Source: CAYWXV01 sp964462535 (GTDB lineage Bacteria > Bacteroidota > Ignavibacteria > OLB7). From it: DNA of 64,000 nt. Every line of letters starts with the position of its first letter. The first letter of the stretch is position 1. Below are positions 53,924-62,486 of this stretch, in pieces. A program made the translations under genes and the position numbers. The notes under the pieces were generated by a model. That model ran no database searches. It saw only the letters and a program-made list of their open reading frames with translations, and was not told where the DNA came from. The DNA is taken from positions 1 through 64,000 of the forward strand of contig CAYWXV010000010.1 of assembly GCA_964462535.1 (NCBI GenBank). Reading direction: 5' to 3'.

Positions 53924-54649
53924 TTGCACTTACTCGATCGACTTGCCAATGCTCGTCTGGTGGTCGCGTTCACCGGCGCCGGTATGTCGGCGGAGAGTGG
54001 CGTGCCAACGTTTCGATCAAACGATGGGCTATGGAAACGCTTCCGCCCGGAAGAGTTGGCAAACGTGGATGCCTTTCTTGCAAATCCTGAGCTTGTCTGG
54101 GCCTGGTACCAGGCGCGACGGGAGGTGATCCTTGCCTGCAAGCCAAACGACGGACATGTCGCGTTGGCCGAACTTGAGAGCCTCGTGCCCAGTGTAAGCG
54201 TGATCACCCAGAACATTGATGGCCTCCATCAGGCCGCCGGTTCCACGGAAGTGATTGAGCTGCATGGGAACATCGCGCGCAACTACTGCCAAACGTGCCA
54301 TCGGCACTACGACGATCCTTCGATGCTGACAGGAAACGTCGTGCGCCATTGCTCGTGCGGGGGCCTGATTCGACCGGATGTCGTGTGGTTCGGCGAAATG
54401 CTACCGGAAGCGGAGATTCGGCGCGCACAACGGCGTGCGGTTGAGGCGAATGTCGTACTCGCAATTGGAACATCCGGCGTGGTCTACCCGGCAGCCGGTC
54501 TGCCAATCGCTGCACGCGAACATGGGGCGTACGTGGTCGAGATCAACCCGGAGGCAACTCCGCTCACAGCGTATGCACACGAGGTGATCCGCACATCGAG
54601 TGCCAGCGCGCTGCGCGATATCGTACAGGGAATGACGCAGATCCGCTAG
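53924..54649 (+). CDS. cobB: Sirtuin NAD-dependent protein deacylase
   Basis: A 241-residue enzyme that removes acyl groups from lysines using NAD. GAGMSAESGVPTFR binds NAD, TQNIDGLH and catalytic His114 (ELHGN) are intact, and a zinc site is made by C122, C125, C143 and C145. Tyr62 and Arg65 form the Y-x-x-R pair that marks class III sirtuins such as E. coli CobB, which also desuccinylate. The start is TTG at 53924: the first in-frame ATG lies inside the NAD-binding motif, so it cannot be the start. The gene follows the glycosyltransferase. Confidence 0.95.
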   Translation: MHLLDRLANARLVVAFTGAGMSAESGVPTFRSNDGLWKRFRPEELANVDAFLANPELVWAWYQARREVILACKPNDGHVALAELESLVPSVSVITQNIDGLHQAAGSTEVIELHGNIARNYCQTCHRHYDDPSMLTGNVVRHCSCGGLIRPDVVWFGEMLPEAEIRRAQRRAVEANVVLAIGTSGVVYPAAGLPIAAREHGAYVVEINPEATPLTAYAHEVIRTSSASALRDIVQGMTQIR

Positions 54650-54675
54650 GGCTTCGGGTCAGTGTCGACGCAGCT

Positions 54676-55608
54676 CTACATCCATCGGCTTAAGATCGGA
54701 TATGCAGGCAACGATTCTGCGAAGGCGATGTTGAGCATCTTATATAGGAGTCGCGCGGTCAACAAGTCAGGGTGTGTCACCCCCTTGACCGGTGCCAACT
54801 CGACGATGTCGAAGCCCACGATCCGCCGCCCCGTCATTTTGAGGTATCTGAGAATATCGAGCGTCTCCGAATACAGAAAGCCATCCGGCTCCGGAGTCCC
54901 CGTGGACGGCATGATTGAAGGATCAAAGTAGTCGACGTCAAACGTGATGTATACCTCCTCCTGCAACGTGTCCACGACATTCTTCCCCCACGCTTCGCCA
55001 AACAGCCCGCGGCGAATGGCGTTTGCGTGAAACGTATTTACTCCCCGATTGCGAATGAAGTCGATCTCGTCGCGGCACTGCGCACGGATTCCGACTTGTG
55101 TGATGCGAGAAGGATCCATCGATTCGGCCACGCGGGCCGCGAAGCAGGCATGGGAGTAACGGGTGCCCTCGTAGCTGTCGCGGAGATCGGAATGGGCGTC
55201 GAAGTGGAGAAGACTCATTTCCGGATGCCGGGCCAGATGTGCGAGGATTGGTGCCGTGGAAATGGTGTGCTCCCCACCGAGCGTCACAACGAACTTTCCA
55301 TGCTCGAGCAGCGCAGAGACAGCCGCCTGAATGCGATCGATTGCGCCCCGACCAACCTTCTTGTCAAGATCGAGCGGGGGAAGGGTTGAGATCCCTAGAT
55401 CGAAGCAGAGTTCCCGATCGAATTCGTCGTCATAGAATTCCACGTATGCGGAAGCCCTCATAATCGCATCGGGACCGTTTGCGGCGCCCCCACCATAACT
55501 GACGGTCTGCTCGTACGGCACTGGAAGTATGGTAATGGGAGCCCGATCAAAGGAGGCGAATCGAAGAGGAATTCCGAGGAAATTCCGAGATTTTCCAAGA
55601 GATTTCAT
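54676..55608 (-). CDS. Agmatinase/arginase family ureohydrolase
   Basis: A 310-residue binuclear manganese hydrolase that splits urea from agmatine or a related guanidino compound. Metal ligands are in GGEHT (His114), LLHFDAHSDLRD (Asp137, His139, Asp141) and FDVDYFDPS (Asp224, Asp226). The form fits SpeB-type agmatinases used for putrescine synthesis; other ureohydrolases of this family cannot be excluded. The ATG at 55608 is preferred to the long upstream frame. The gene converges with the sirtuin and is divergent from a small exported-protein gene. No arginine decarboxylase gene is in the window. Confidence 0.93.
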   Translation of the reverse strand: MKSLGKSRNFLGIPLRFASFDRAPITILPVPYEQTVSYGGGAANGPDAIMRASAYVEFYDDEFDRELCFDLGISTLPPLDLDKKVGRGAIDRIQAAVSALLEHGKFVVTLGGEHTISTAPILAHLARHPEMSLLHFDAHSDLRDSYEGTRYSHACFAARVAESMDPSRITQVGIRAQCRDEIDFIRNRGVNTFHANAIRRGLFGEAWGKNVVDTLQEEVYITFDVDYFDPSIMPSTGTPEPDGFLYSETLDILRYLKMTGRRIVGFDIVELAPVKGVTHPDLLTARLLYKMLNIAFAESLPAYPILSRWM

Positions 55609-55767
55609 GTGTTGAGTATTGGTGCGGGTGATCTTGGCGGTGCGGGTCTTAAACCCGTCTCTCATCCTCCGGTCAGAAGCGCCACAACAGCAAACGCCGC
55701 ACGGTACGAAGCAGAGAGGACGGGCGGCGGGAATCGAGTCCCACTCAATTTTGGAGTTAGTCCGAAC

Positions 55768-56241
55768 ATGACCAAGAAGATCGTCATTCGCGCCCTGGTG
55801 ATCGCCGGCCTTGCCTTCGCCAGCACTGCAGCAAGCTTCGCACAGGCACCGGTCGAAGCACGCACGCGACGCGTCGCTGTAGACAAGATCAATCAGCAGC
55901 CGGTAGCCGCCAGCGTCGTGGCCGTCCAACAGGCCGGCGCCCTCCAGCTCTCCGCCGAACAACGTGGACGTCTGCAGTCAATGAACTCCGAGGCTGCCAC
56001 GCTTCATGCTGAGCGTGCAAAGCTCTGGGAGGAGTACAATCAGATTATCTCGCGCCCCAACTACAACGACGACGTCGCTGCTTCACAGGGCGCACCGAGA
56101 ATGCTCCGAATTGTTGAGATCAACAATCGTCTGGCCGCAATTGCCTCGAACCAGGAATCTCAGGTTGCTGGTATTCTCAATGCCACCCAGCGCAGGCAGC
56201 TATCGTCGATGATCGGTAGCGTAAAGGCGGGAGGGCGCTGA
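55768..56241 (+). CDS. Small exported helical protein (Spy/LTXXQ-like)
   Basis: A 157-residue periplasmic protein: signal peptide MTKKIVIRALVIAGLAFAST ending near ASFAQ, then a helical domain with LQLSAEQRGRLQSMNSEAAT, an LTxxQ-like turn, a second helix EIYN-type (AKLWEEYNQIISRP) and a third ending in LNATQRRQLSSMIG. This resembles Spy/CpxP-type envelope chaperones, but the resemblance is weak. The ATG at 55768 has GGAG upstream. A strong terminator follows the stop. Confidence 0.72.
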   Translation: MTKKIVIRALVIAGLAFASTAASFAQAPVEARTRRVAVDKINQQPVAASVVAVQQAGALQLSAEQRGRLQSMNSEAATLHAERAKLWEEYNQIISRPNYNDDVAASQGAPRMLRIVEINNRLAAIASNQESQVAGILNATQRRQLSSMIGSVKAGGR

Positions 56242-56272
56242 TAGCGCAGCTCCTGACGTCGGAAGACGAATC

Positions 56273-56308
56273 CCGCCCCCGTCGACGAGACACTGTCGAC
56301 GGGGGCGG
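56273..56308 (+). terminator. Hairpin terminator after the Spy-like gene
   Basis: A 14-bp perfect stem CCGCCCCCGTCGAC/GTCGACGGGGGCGG with an 8-nt loop, followed by CTCGTTTC. It lies 31 bp after the stop. Confidence 0.7.
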
Positions 56309-56457
56309 CTCGTTTCATGGTGTGTCGCGGGATGGGGGAATCTTGGCGGCGTGGCGGGGGTAGCCTACATTTGCACGCTGACAACTGCGCGCCTACGTGC
56401 GGCGATTAGATCGCCTGCCTGCTCCACGTCCGAATCCACATTCTCCAACGGTTCGTC

Positions 56458-57513
56458 ATGATCGACCTCCAGGCACTCCTTGGCTCCGAAGCCGACTCGC
56501 TTCTCAATCACACCTGCACGACCGTCCCCAAGGAGATGATCCATCTCCCCGGACCTGATTTCGTCGATCGGATTTTCATACCGACGGATCGAAGCATCCG
56601 GACGATCCAAAATCTTGCTTGGATGTTCTCACACGGTCGACTTGCCGGAACGGGATATCTGTCGATCCTTCCGGTGGACCAGGGAATAGAGCACTCTGCT
56701 GGAGCGTCGTTTGCCCCAAACCCCATCTACTTCGATTCCGAGAACATCGTCAAGCTGGCCATCGAGGGTGGCTGCAATGCGGTTGCGTCAACATATGGTG
56801 TTCTGGGCAGCGTCTCGCGCAAGTACGCCCATAAGATTCCCTTCATCGTCAAGATCAACCACAACGAACTTCTAACCTATCCAAACAAGTTTGATCAGGT
56901 GATGTTCGGCACGGTGGATCGCGCGTACGACATGGGGGCAGCTGCGATTGGAGCGACGATCTACTTCGGCTCTGATGAATCGACGCGGCAAATCACGGAG
57001 GTCGCAGAGGCCTTTGCTTACGCGCACGAGCTTGGCATGGCGACGATTCTCTGGTGCTACCTCCGCAATCCCGCATTGAACGTCAAGGGTGACAAGGACT
57101 ACCACGTCGCGGCCGACCTTACGGGGCAGGCGAATCACCTGGGTGTAACCATCCAGGCGGACATCATCAAACAGAAGATGCCCGAAAACAATGGGGGATT
57201 CAACGCGCTGAAGTTTGGCAAGACCAGCAGTAAGGTCTACGATACGCTCACCACCGATCACCCAATCGATCTGACACGCTACCAGGTTGCCAACTGCTAC
57301 ATGGGACGTGCAGGTTTGATCAACTCCGGTGGAGCAAGCTCTGGCGCTGGGGATCTGGCTGCCGCCGTCCGGACGGCGGTGATCAACAAGCGAGCGGGGG
57401 GAACGGGATTGATAAGTGGACGGAAGGCCTTCCAGCGCCCCATGACCGAAGGGGTTGGTCTGCTGAATGCCATTCAGGATGTGTATCTCGACGCCTCGGT
57501 GGATGTGGCGTAA
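56458..57513 (+). CDS. fbaB: Class I fructose-bisphosphate aldolase (archaeal/DhnA type)
   Basis: A 351-residue glycolytic/gluconeogenic enzyme using a Schiff-base lysine. YLSILPVDQGIEHSAGASFA is the hallmark start of this family; IEGGCNAVASTYGVLG, KIPFIVKINHNELL, and the C-terminal AGLINSGGASSGAGDLAAAV phosphate site follow. It differs from the Zn-dependent class II enzymes. It is a single-gene unit on plus, starting 150 bp after a terminator. Confidence 0.95.
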   Translation: MIDLQALLGSEADSLLNHTCTTVPKEMIHLPGPDFVDRIFIPTDRSIRTIQNLAWMFSHGRLAGTGYLSILPVDQGIEHSAGASFAPNPIYFDSENIVKLAIEGGCNAVASTYGVLGSVSRKYAHKIPFIVKINHNELLTYPNKFDQVMFGTVDRAYDMGAAAIGATIYFGSDESTRQITEVAEAFAYAHELGMATILWCYLRNPALNVKGDKDYHVAADLTGQANHLGVTIQADIIKQKMPENNGGFNALKFGKTSSKVYDTLTTDHPIDLTRYQVANCYMGRAGLINSGGASSGAGDLAAAVRTAVINKRAGGTGLISGRKAFQRPMTEGVGLLNAIQDVYLDASVDVA

Positions 57514-57962
57514 CAGCCGTCACCGCTTCGTTAGTTCTTGCGCCACATGCCGTGGTGCTGCCCAAGTGACTGATGAAGCCGCTTGAGTCCAAGCGGCAGT
57601 TCGTAGGCTCGTACGCGGAATTGCATTAACGCGCTGTCGTCGTCAACCCTACTTCCCGGGGAGACATGCGCCTGTACATTCAATCGTAGATCCGACCGTG
57701 TGCGATCGGAAAGGGCTGTAGGCTGATGCATATGTGCGGCTCGCTATGCATCGAGCAACGGTCCACGCCCGGAGCCCCCTCGCCCACCATCTTCATTCGT
57801 ATCCTGTTCTAGAGTACGATCGTTCGACGTAAACGGTCTCCTCCAGCTGCTGTTCGTCGCGGGCTCTGTCACGACGTGACCGCAATTTGTTGGGTAGAAC
57901 AAGGCCCACCGGTCACGTGCTTCGTGGGACATCACACCCGCTCTGTCCGCGGCCATACAGCA
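57514..57962. other. Intergenic region between converging fbaB and dprA
   Basis: About 450 bp. Two inverted repeats are present: GCCGCTTG/CAAGCGGC (57578-57597, 4-nt loop) and GATGCATA/TATGCATC (57725-57752, 12-nt loop). Neither has a T run. Two minus-strand open frames of 66 and 70 codons look non-coding. No gene is called. Confidence 0.5.
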
Positions 57963-59054
57963 TCACACCCTCAAGAACATTTTTCCTGCCATCTGCCTGA
58001 CGAGTCCCTTGAACTCGAGCGTGAGGAGCGTGACAAGTACGTCGCTCGCCGGCAGGTCCGCCAGCTCGCACAGTGCGTCAGCATGAAGTGGTTCAGCTCC
58101 AAGGACGTCGTAGACGCGGGCCTCAAAGATCGTCAGGTCCTCTCGAGCTACCAGTCGCTCCTGTTCGTGTGGCAACGAGACTCGGAATCCCAATGCCTCC
58201 AGAACGTCTCGTGGCGTCTGAGTAAGGCGAGCTCGGTCGGTGCGGATCAGAAGGTTTGTTCCGCGACTCTTCGGCGAGGTCACCGGCCCCGGCAATGCGA
58301 AGACCTCTCGATTCTGGTCCATGGCGAACCCGGCAGTGATCATTGCTCCGCCCCGCTCATCGCTTTCGATGACGAGCGTTCCCCTAGTCACGCCGCTGAT
58401 TATTCTGTTCCGGCGTGGGAAGTAGGACGGGACGGCCTGCACTTCAAAGGGATGTTCGCTGATGATTGCACCCGCCATCGCGATCTTCTCTGCGAGCCGC
58501 TCGGAGATGTTCGGAGAAATGCGATCGACGCCGGATGCGACGACGGCGATCGTTCGCCCACGGTCGCGCACTGCAGCGGCGTGCGCATACGAGTCGATTC
58601 CCCTGGCGAGCCCGCTCACCACCGTCACGCCGGCCGCCGAAAACTCAGCCGCATACCGTTCAGCTGCAAGCCTTCCGTACGTGGACGCACCTCTTGTGCC
58701 GACAATCGCGACTCCATCTGAATCCACAGGTACCAGGGATCCGCGAACGTAGAGGACCGCGGGCGGTGAGTAGATCTCCCTCAGGAGCCTCGGATAATCG
58801 TCGTCCCAGAGGGTGATGACGCTCCCACCAACCCGACGCCCGATCTCTAGCATTCTCTCCCCTTCCTCGACCAGCCTGCCAAGATGTGCTATCGCCTCAA
58901 TAGCACCGCGCTTCATCCCCAGGCGGGCCAGTCGCTCCGGAGTTGAGCGGGCTATTCGTTCAAACGATATATCCCCGTCCACAAACCGCCGCACGATTGT
59001 GGACGAAATGCCGGGGAGCAGCGTCATGGCGATGATCTGCGCCGATGTGTACAT
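57963..59054 (-). CDS. dprA: DNA-processing protein DprA
   Basis: A ~363-residue protein that protects incoming single-stranded DNA and loads RecA in natural transformation. The Rossmann core has VAIVGTRGASTYGRLAAERY, VVSGLARGIDSYAHAAA, FPRRNRIISGVTRGTLVIES and MDQNREVFALPGPVTSPKSRGTN. An N-terminal helical (SAM-like) region and a C-terminal winged-helix (VYDVLGAEPLHADALCELAD) flank it. ATG at 59054 is chosen; 59105 is also open. It follows glmM by 83 bp on the same strand. Confidence 0.95.
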   Translation of the reverse strand: MYTSAQIIAMTLLPGISSTIVRRFVDGDISFERIARSTPERLARLGMKRGAIEAIAHLGRLVEEGERMLEIGRRVGGSVITLWDDDYPRLLREIYSPPAVLYVRGSLVPVDSDGVAIVGTRGASTYGRLAAERYAAEFSAAGVTVVSGLARGIDSYAHAAAVRDRGRTIAVVASGVDRISPNISERLAEKIAMAGAIISEHPFEVQAVPSYFPRRNRIISGVTRGTLVIESDERGGAMITAGFAMDQNREVFALPGPVTSPKSRGTNLLIRTDRARLTQTPRDVLEALGFRVSLPHEQERLVAREDLTIFEARVYDVLGAEPLHADALCELADLPASDVLVTLLTLEFKGLVRQMAGKMFLRV

Positions 59055-59137
59055 GGCAGTGTCATGGTAGCAAGCGAGGGTCAATGCCCCGCTCGGGTGA
59101 AACATCAGGCCTACGAGCTGGATCGATGCGATCCGAC

Positions 59138-60520
59138 CTATGAGGAAGCCAGCCGACGAAGATAGAGATCCGCGAGTCGCTCCGCCGCGTCGGCGCTGTG
59201 AGCCTCGGCGATAACCCGAACGATCGGCTCCGTGTTAGATGCGCGGATATGCACCCATCCCTCCTCGAGATCGATCCGTATCCCGTCTTCGCGCCGTATC
59301 GTCGCATCTAACGGCGCGCTCTCCGCAAGGTCATCGAACATGCGCCCGACCGACGATCCATCGGGGAGCTCCAACTTCTTCTTCACGATCACATACGAGG
59401 GAAGCGAGGCGCGGAGCTCGGATGGGGTCATCCCCGTCTCGAGTAGGTTCGACAGAAGGATGACGATGCCAACAATTGAGTCCCGCCCTGCGTGCAGCTC
59501 CGGTAGTATTACTCCGCCCGATCCTTCACCGCCAATGATGGACCCGATCTCCAACATCTTGCGCGCAACGTTGATCTCGCCCACCGGCGTCCGCTCCACG
59601 CTCGCTCCGTGTCGTCGCGCGACATCGTCGATCGCCCTTGTGGTGGAAAGGTTGACGACAACGGACAGGTCAGCGGTCGGGTCGTGCGCTCTTGCACGCC
59701 GAAGGATGAAATCGGCACACTGTGTGACGGTGTACTCTTCGCCGAATGGTTGTCCGTTCTCATCGATCACGACCAGTCGATCCGCGTCTGGATCGACTGC
59801 GATACCGAAGTCGGCACCGTTCTCCACAACCGCTCGAGAAAGGTCTGTGAGGTTCTCCGGAAGGGGTTCTGGTGTGTGAGGGAACACGCCACTACCATCA
59901 CAGAAGAGAGGGAGGACACGACATCCACACCGATCGAGAAGGAGGGGCACAATTCTTGAACCCGAAGCATTGACCGCATCGACGACGACGAAGAAGCGTT
60001 TCGACTGCAAGGCATCGATGTTGACGAACGGGAGCGACAAGGCCAGCTCGACATGCTCCTCGACAGCGTCACCCCGGGCGGACCGATCGGTCTCGTCCGG
60101 CTCAAGATCTGCACTCAAAGGCCCCCCCTCCTCCCTATCGACAAGATCGAACAACCGCGTACAGTCATCCGGTCCAAGAAAAATCCCGTCTGGTCCCAGG
60201 AACTTCAGGCCATTCCATTCCGCGGGATTGTGGGAAGCGGTGATCGATATGCCACCAACGGCGTCGGATCGTTCGGTGGCCAGTTGAACGGTTGGCGTTG
60301 GCGCCATTCCGATCAACGTGACGTCCATTGCCATGGTGCGCAATGCTCGCTCCACGGTTCGCTCGATCCAGGCGCCGGAGGGGCGCCCGTCCCAGCCAAC
60401 GATGATCCTGCCCCGGCCGCAGAAGCGAGCGAAAGCCCGGACGTACTGAACTACCACGGCAGGCGTCAGCCCGTCGCCGATGGTACCGCGCAGTCCTGAA
60501 ATGGAACGAATAAGTGGCAT
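59138..60520 (-). CDS. glmM: Phosphoglucosamine mutase / phosphohexomutase
   Basis: A 460-residue enzyme moving phosphate between C6 and C1 of a hexose. The phosphoserine motif TASHNP (Ser96), the metal loop DPDADR, the sugar-binding GGEGSGG and the C-terminal phosphate site RASNTEPIVRVI are all present. The start SISGLRGTIGDGLTP and the length are typical of GlmM-like mutases, which feed cell-wall UDP-GlcNAc synthesis; a phosphomannomutase role cannot be excluded. Divergent from the EIIA-like gene, with 120 bp between starts. Confidence 0.9.
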   Translation of the reverse strand: MPLIRSISGLRGTIGDGLTPAVVVQYVRAFARFCGRGRIIVGWDGRPSGAWIERTVERALRTMAMDVTLIGMAPTPTVQLATERSDAVGGISITASHNPAEWNGLKFLGPDGIFLGPDDCTRLFDLVDREEGGPLSADLEPDETDRSARGDAVEEHVELALSLPFVNIDALQSKRFFVVVDAVNASGSRIVPLLLDRCGCRVLPLFCDGSGVFPHTPEPLPENLTDLSRAVVENGADFGIAVDPDADRLVVIDENGQPFGEEYTVTQCADFILRRARAHDPTADLSVVVNLSTTRAIDDVARRHGASVERTPVGEINVARKMLEIGSIIGGEGSGGVILPELHAGRDSIVGIVILLSNLLETGMTPSELRASLPSYVIVKKKLELPDGSSVGRMFDDLAESAPLDATIRREDGIRIDLEEGWVHIRASNTEPIVRVIAEAHSADAAERLADLYLRRLASS

Positions 60521-60640
60521 GATGGCGCTCCGAATATCGCCGTGGTGGGCAAAACAGGCAAGGAGATAGTGGACCGCCGGCTAACAATGAAAGTTCGTAT
60601 GTTTGGGCTCTTTGCTAAGAACGTACCAAGTCCAGGCGGC

Positions 60641-61111
60641 ATGCAAATCTCCGCAATACTAGAAGAGCAGTTCATTGCAATCGACCTACCCTCGGAAGGG
60701 AAGGAAGAGGCGTTGAACAGTATGGTCGACATGCTCGGAGCATCCTCCAAGGTTCGTGATCTCGAGAAGGTTCGACAGGCGATCCTGGAGAGGGAGCGCT
60801 TGATGAGCACTGGCGTAGGGCACGGATTCGCCATTCCTCACGGGAAGACAGACGCCCTGGAGGACATTCTGGCGGCATTCGCGATCACCAGAAAGCCAAT
60901 CGATTTCCAGGCACTCGACAACCAGCCGGTCCAGCTGATCTTCATGCTGGTCGGACGAGAAACACACGTCGGCACCCACCTGAAGCTTCTGAGCCGAATC
61001 TCCCGGCTGATGAACAACGAGGACTTCCGTCGGCAGCTTCTTACTGCGGGCTCGTCGCAGGAGGTTCTCCGCCTCTTCGATCAGGAAGAGCACCGCTACT
61101 TCGAAGGCTAG
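60641..61111 (+). CDS. PTS EIIA (Ntr/Fru-type) domain protein
   Basis: A 156-residue single-domain protein of the EIIA(Fru/Ntr) type. The phosphorylated histidine is His67 in GFAIPHGKTD; LEKVRQAILERERLMSTGVG precedes it and VQLIFMLVGRE follows. Without sugar-specific EIIBC genes nearby it is more likely regulatory, like PtsN, than a sugar transporter part. The ATG at 60641 starts directly before the domain; a frame from 60542 is open but its extra residues do not match. No EI or HPr gene is in the window. Confidence 0.88.
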   Translation: MQISAILEEQFIAIDLPSEGKEEALNSMVDMLGASSKVRDLEKVRQAILERERLMSTGVGHGFAIPHGKTDALEDILAAFAITRKPIDFQALDNQPVQLIFMLVGRETHVGTHLKLLSRISRLMNNEDFRRQLLTAGSSQEVLRLFDQEEHRYFEG

Positions 61112-61134
61112 CCCTCCGGGACGCATCGACGGTA

Positions 61135-61155
61135 CCCCCGTCGTTCTCACGGGGG
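61135..61155 (+). terminator. Small hairpin between the EIIA gene and hisS
   Basis: CCCCCGT/ACGGGGG (7 bp, 7-nt loop), followed by AATCAAC. With no T run it may slow but not fully stop transcription; hisS starts 27 bp later. Confidence 0.35.
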
Positions 61156-61181
61156 AATCAACACCGTACGATTCCGTCATC

Positions 61182-62465
61182 ATGAGCTACCAATCCCTCA
61201 AGGGTTTCCGCGACATCTTTCCGGCCGAGGCGGCGAACTGGCGCCGCGTCGAAGCGGCCATTTACGCCTTGGCGGATCGCTACGGCTATGGCGAAGTCCG
61301 ACTCCCGATCCTCGAATCCACCGACCTCTTCCGCAGAGGCGTTGGGGAGGGGACGGATATCGTCGGCAAGGAGATGTACACCTTCCTCGACAAGTCAGAC
61401 CCTCCGGAGTCAATAACTCTTCGACCGGAGTTGACAGCCGGAGCGGCGCGCGCGTTCATGCAGCACGAGGTAGCGAAGTCAGCGCCCCTTACGCGTTGGT
61501 TCTACATCGGCCCAATGTTCCGTTACGAACAACCTCAGGCCGGTAGATACCGGCAGTTCTCGCAGTTCGGGCTTGAACTTTACGGTTCCAGCGCCGCAGA
61601 AGCGGATGCGGAGGTAATCACTGCTGGCACCGATCTCATTGATTCGCTGGGTATCACCAACTACAGACTGCGGGTCAACTCCATTGGCACGCCCGACGAG
61701 CGGGCTGCGTACCGAGCCTCGCTTCTCCAGTTCCTGCGTGCGCGAGAATCCTCGCTGAGTGACGAGAGCCGACGCCGGATGGAGACGAATCCGCTCCGTG
61801 TGCTCGACTCAAAGCGACCCGAAGACATCGAAGCGACCGAGACGGCCCCGCGTATCCTGGATGTTCTCGGCGAGGAATCGAAGAGCCATTTCCAACGCAC
61901 ACTTGACCTGCTTGGCGAGGCCGGCGTCCAGGCGATAGTCGACCATCGGTTGGTTCGGGGACTCGACTACTACTCCCGCACCGCCTTCGAGTACCAGGGG
62001 CTGGACCTGGGGGCGCAGGACGCGCTTGGTGGCGGAGGTCGCTACGACAGCCTGATTGAGCAACTAGGGGGCGATCCAACCCCCGCGATTGGACTAAGCT
62101 TTGGCATCGACCGTCTTCTGATCGCAATGGAACAGGCCGGAGTCCTGTCCCAGCAAGAGCCCTTGACCGACGTCTTCTTTGTCGCGCTCGACGAGGGGGC
62201 CAGGTCCTGGGCTTTTGGGCGGGCACATGCACTCCGGCGTCGTGGCATGTCGGCCGGGCTGGATGTTCTTGGTCGTTCGATGAAGGCGCAAATGCGAGAG
62301 GCGAATCGCAGAGGGGCGCGCCTGGCTGTAATAGTCGGATCGAACGAGATGGAGCAGAAGACAGCCGCGGTGAAAGTCATGGCGAACAGCGAGCAGACGT
62401 CAGTCCCGTTCGAATCCATCGACCAGACTCTGATCGATATGCTTGCCGCCATCAATGCCGGTTGA
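61182..62465 (+). CDS. hisS: Histidine--tRNA ligase
   Basis: A 427-residue class II synthetase charging tRNA(His). LKGFRDIFPAEAANWRRVEA opens the protein; motif 2 is MFRYEQPQAGRYRQFSQFGL; the histidine-binding LVRGLDYYSRTAFEYQ and GGGGRYDSL motifs follow; motif 3 is in PAIGLSFGIDRLLIAMEQAG. The anticodon-binding domain makes the last ~100 residues. It is 71 bp after the EIIA gene and 21 bp before the kinase gene, so the three may be co-transcribed. Confidence 0.98.
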   Translation: MSYQSLKGFRDIFPAEAANWRRVEAAIYALADRYGYGEVRLPILESTDLFRRGVGEGTDIVGKEMYTFLDKSDPPESITLRPELTAGAARAFMQHEVAKSAPLTRWFYIGPMFRYEQPQAGRYRQFSQFGLELYGSSAAEADAEVITAGTDLIDSLGITNYRLRVNSIGTPDERAAYRASLLQFLRARESSLSDESRRRMETNPLRVLDSKRPEDIEATETAPRILDVLGEESKSHFQRTLDLLGEAGVQAIVDHRLVRGLDYYSRTAFEYQGLDLGAQDALGGGGRYDSLIEQLGGDPTPAIGLSFGIDRLLIAMEQAGVLSQQEPLTDVFFVALDEGARSWAFGRAHALRRRGMSAGLDVLGRSMKAQMREANRRGARLAVIVGSNEMEQKTAAVKVMANSEQTSVPFESIDQTLIDMLAAINAG

Positions 62466-62486
62466 ACTATGGTAGGATAGCCCTTG

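Noticed and set aside
57531..57731. 66-codon minus-strand open frame
   Set aside because: No start signal and no family; it spans a hairpin, so it is more likely non-coding.
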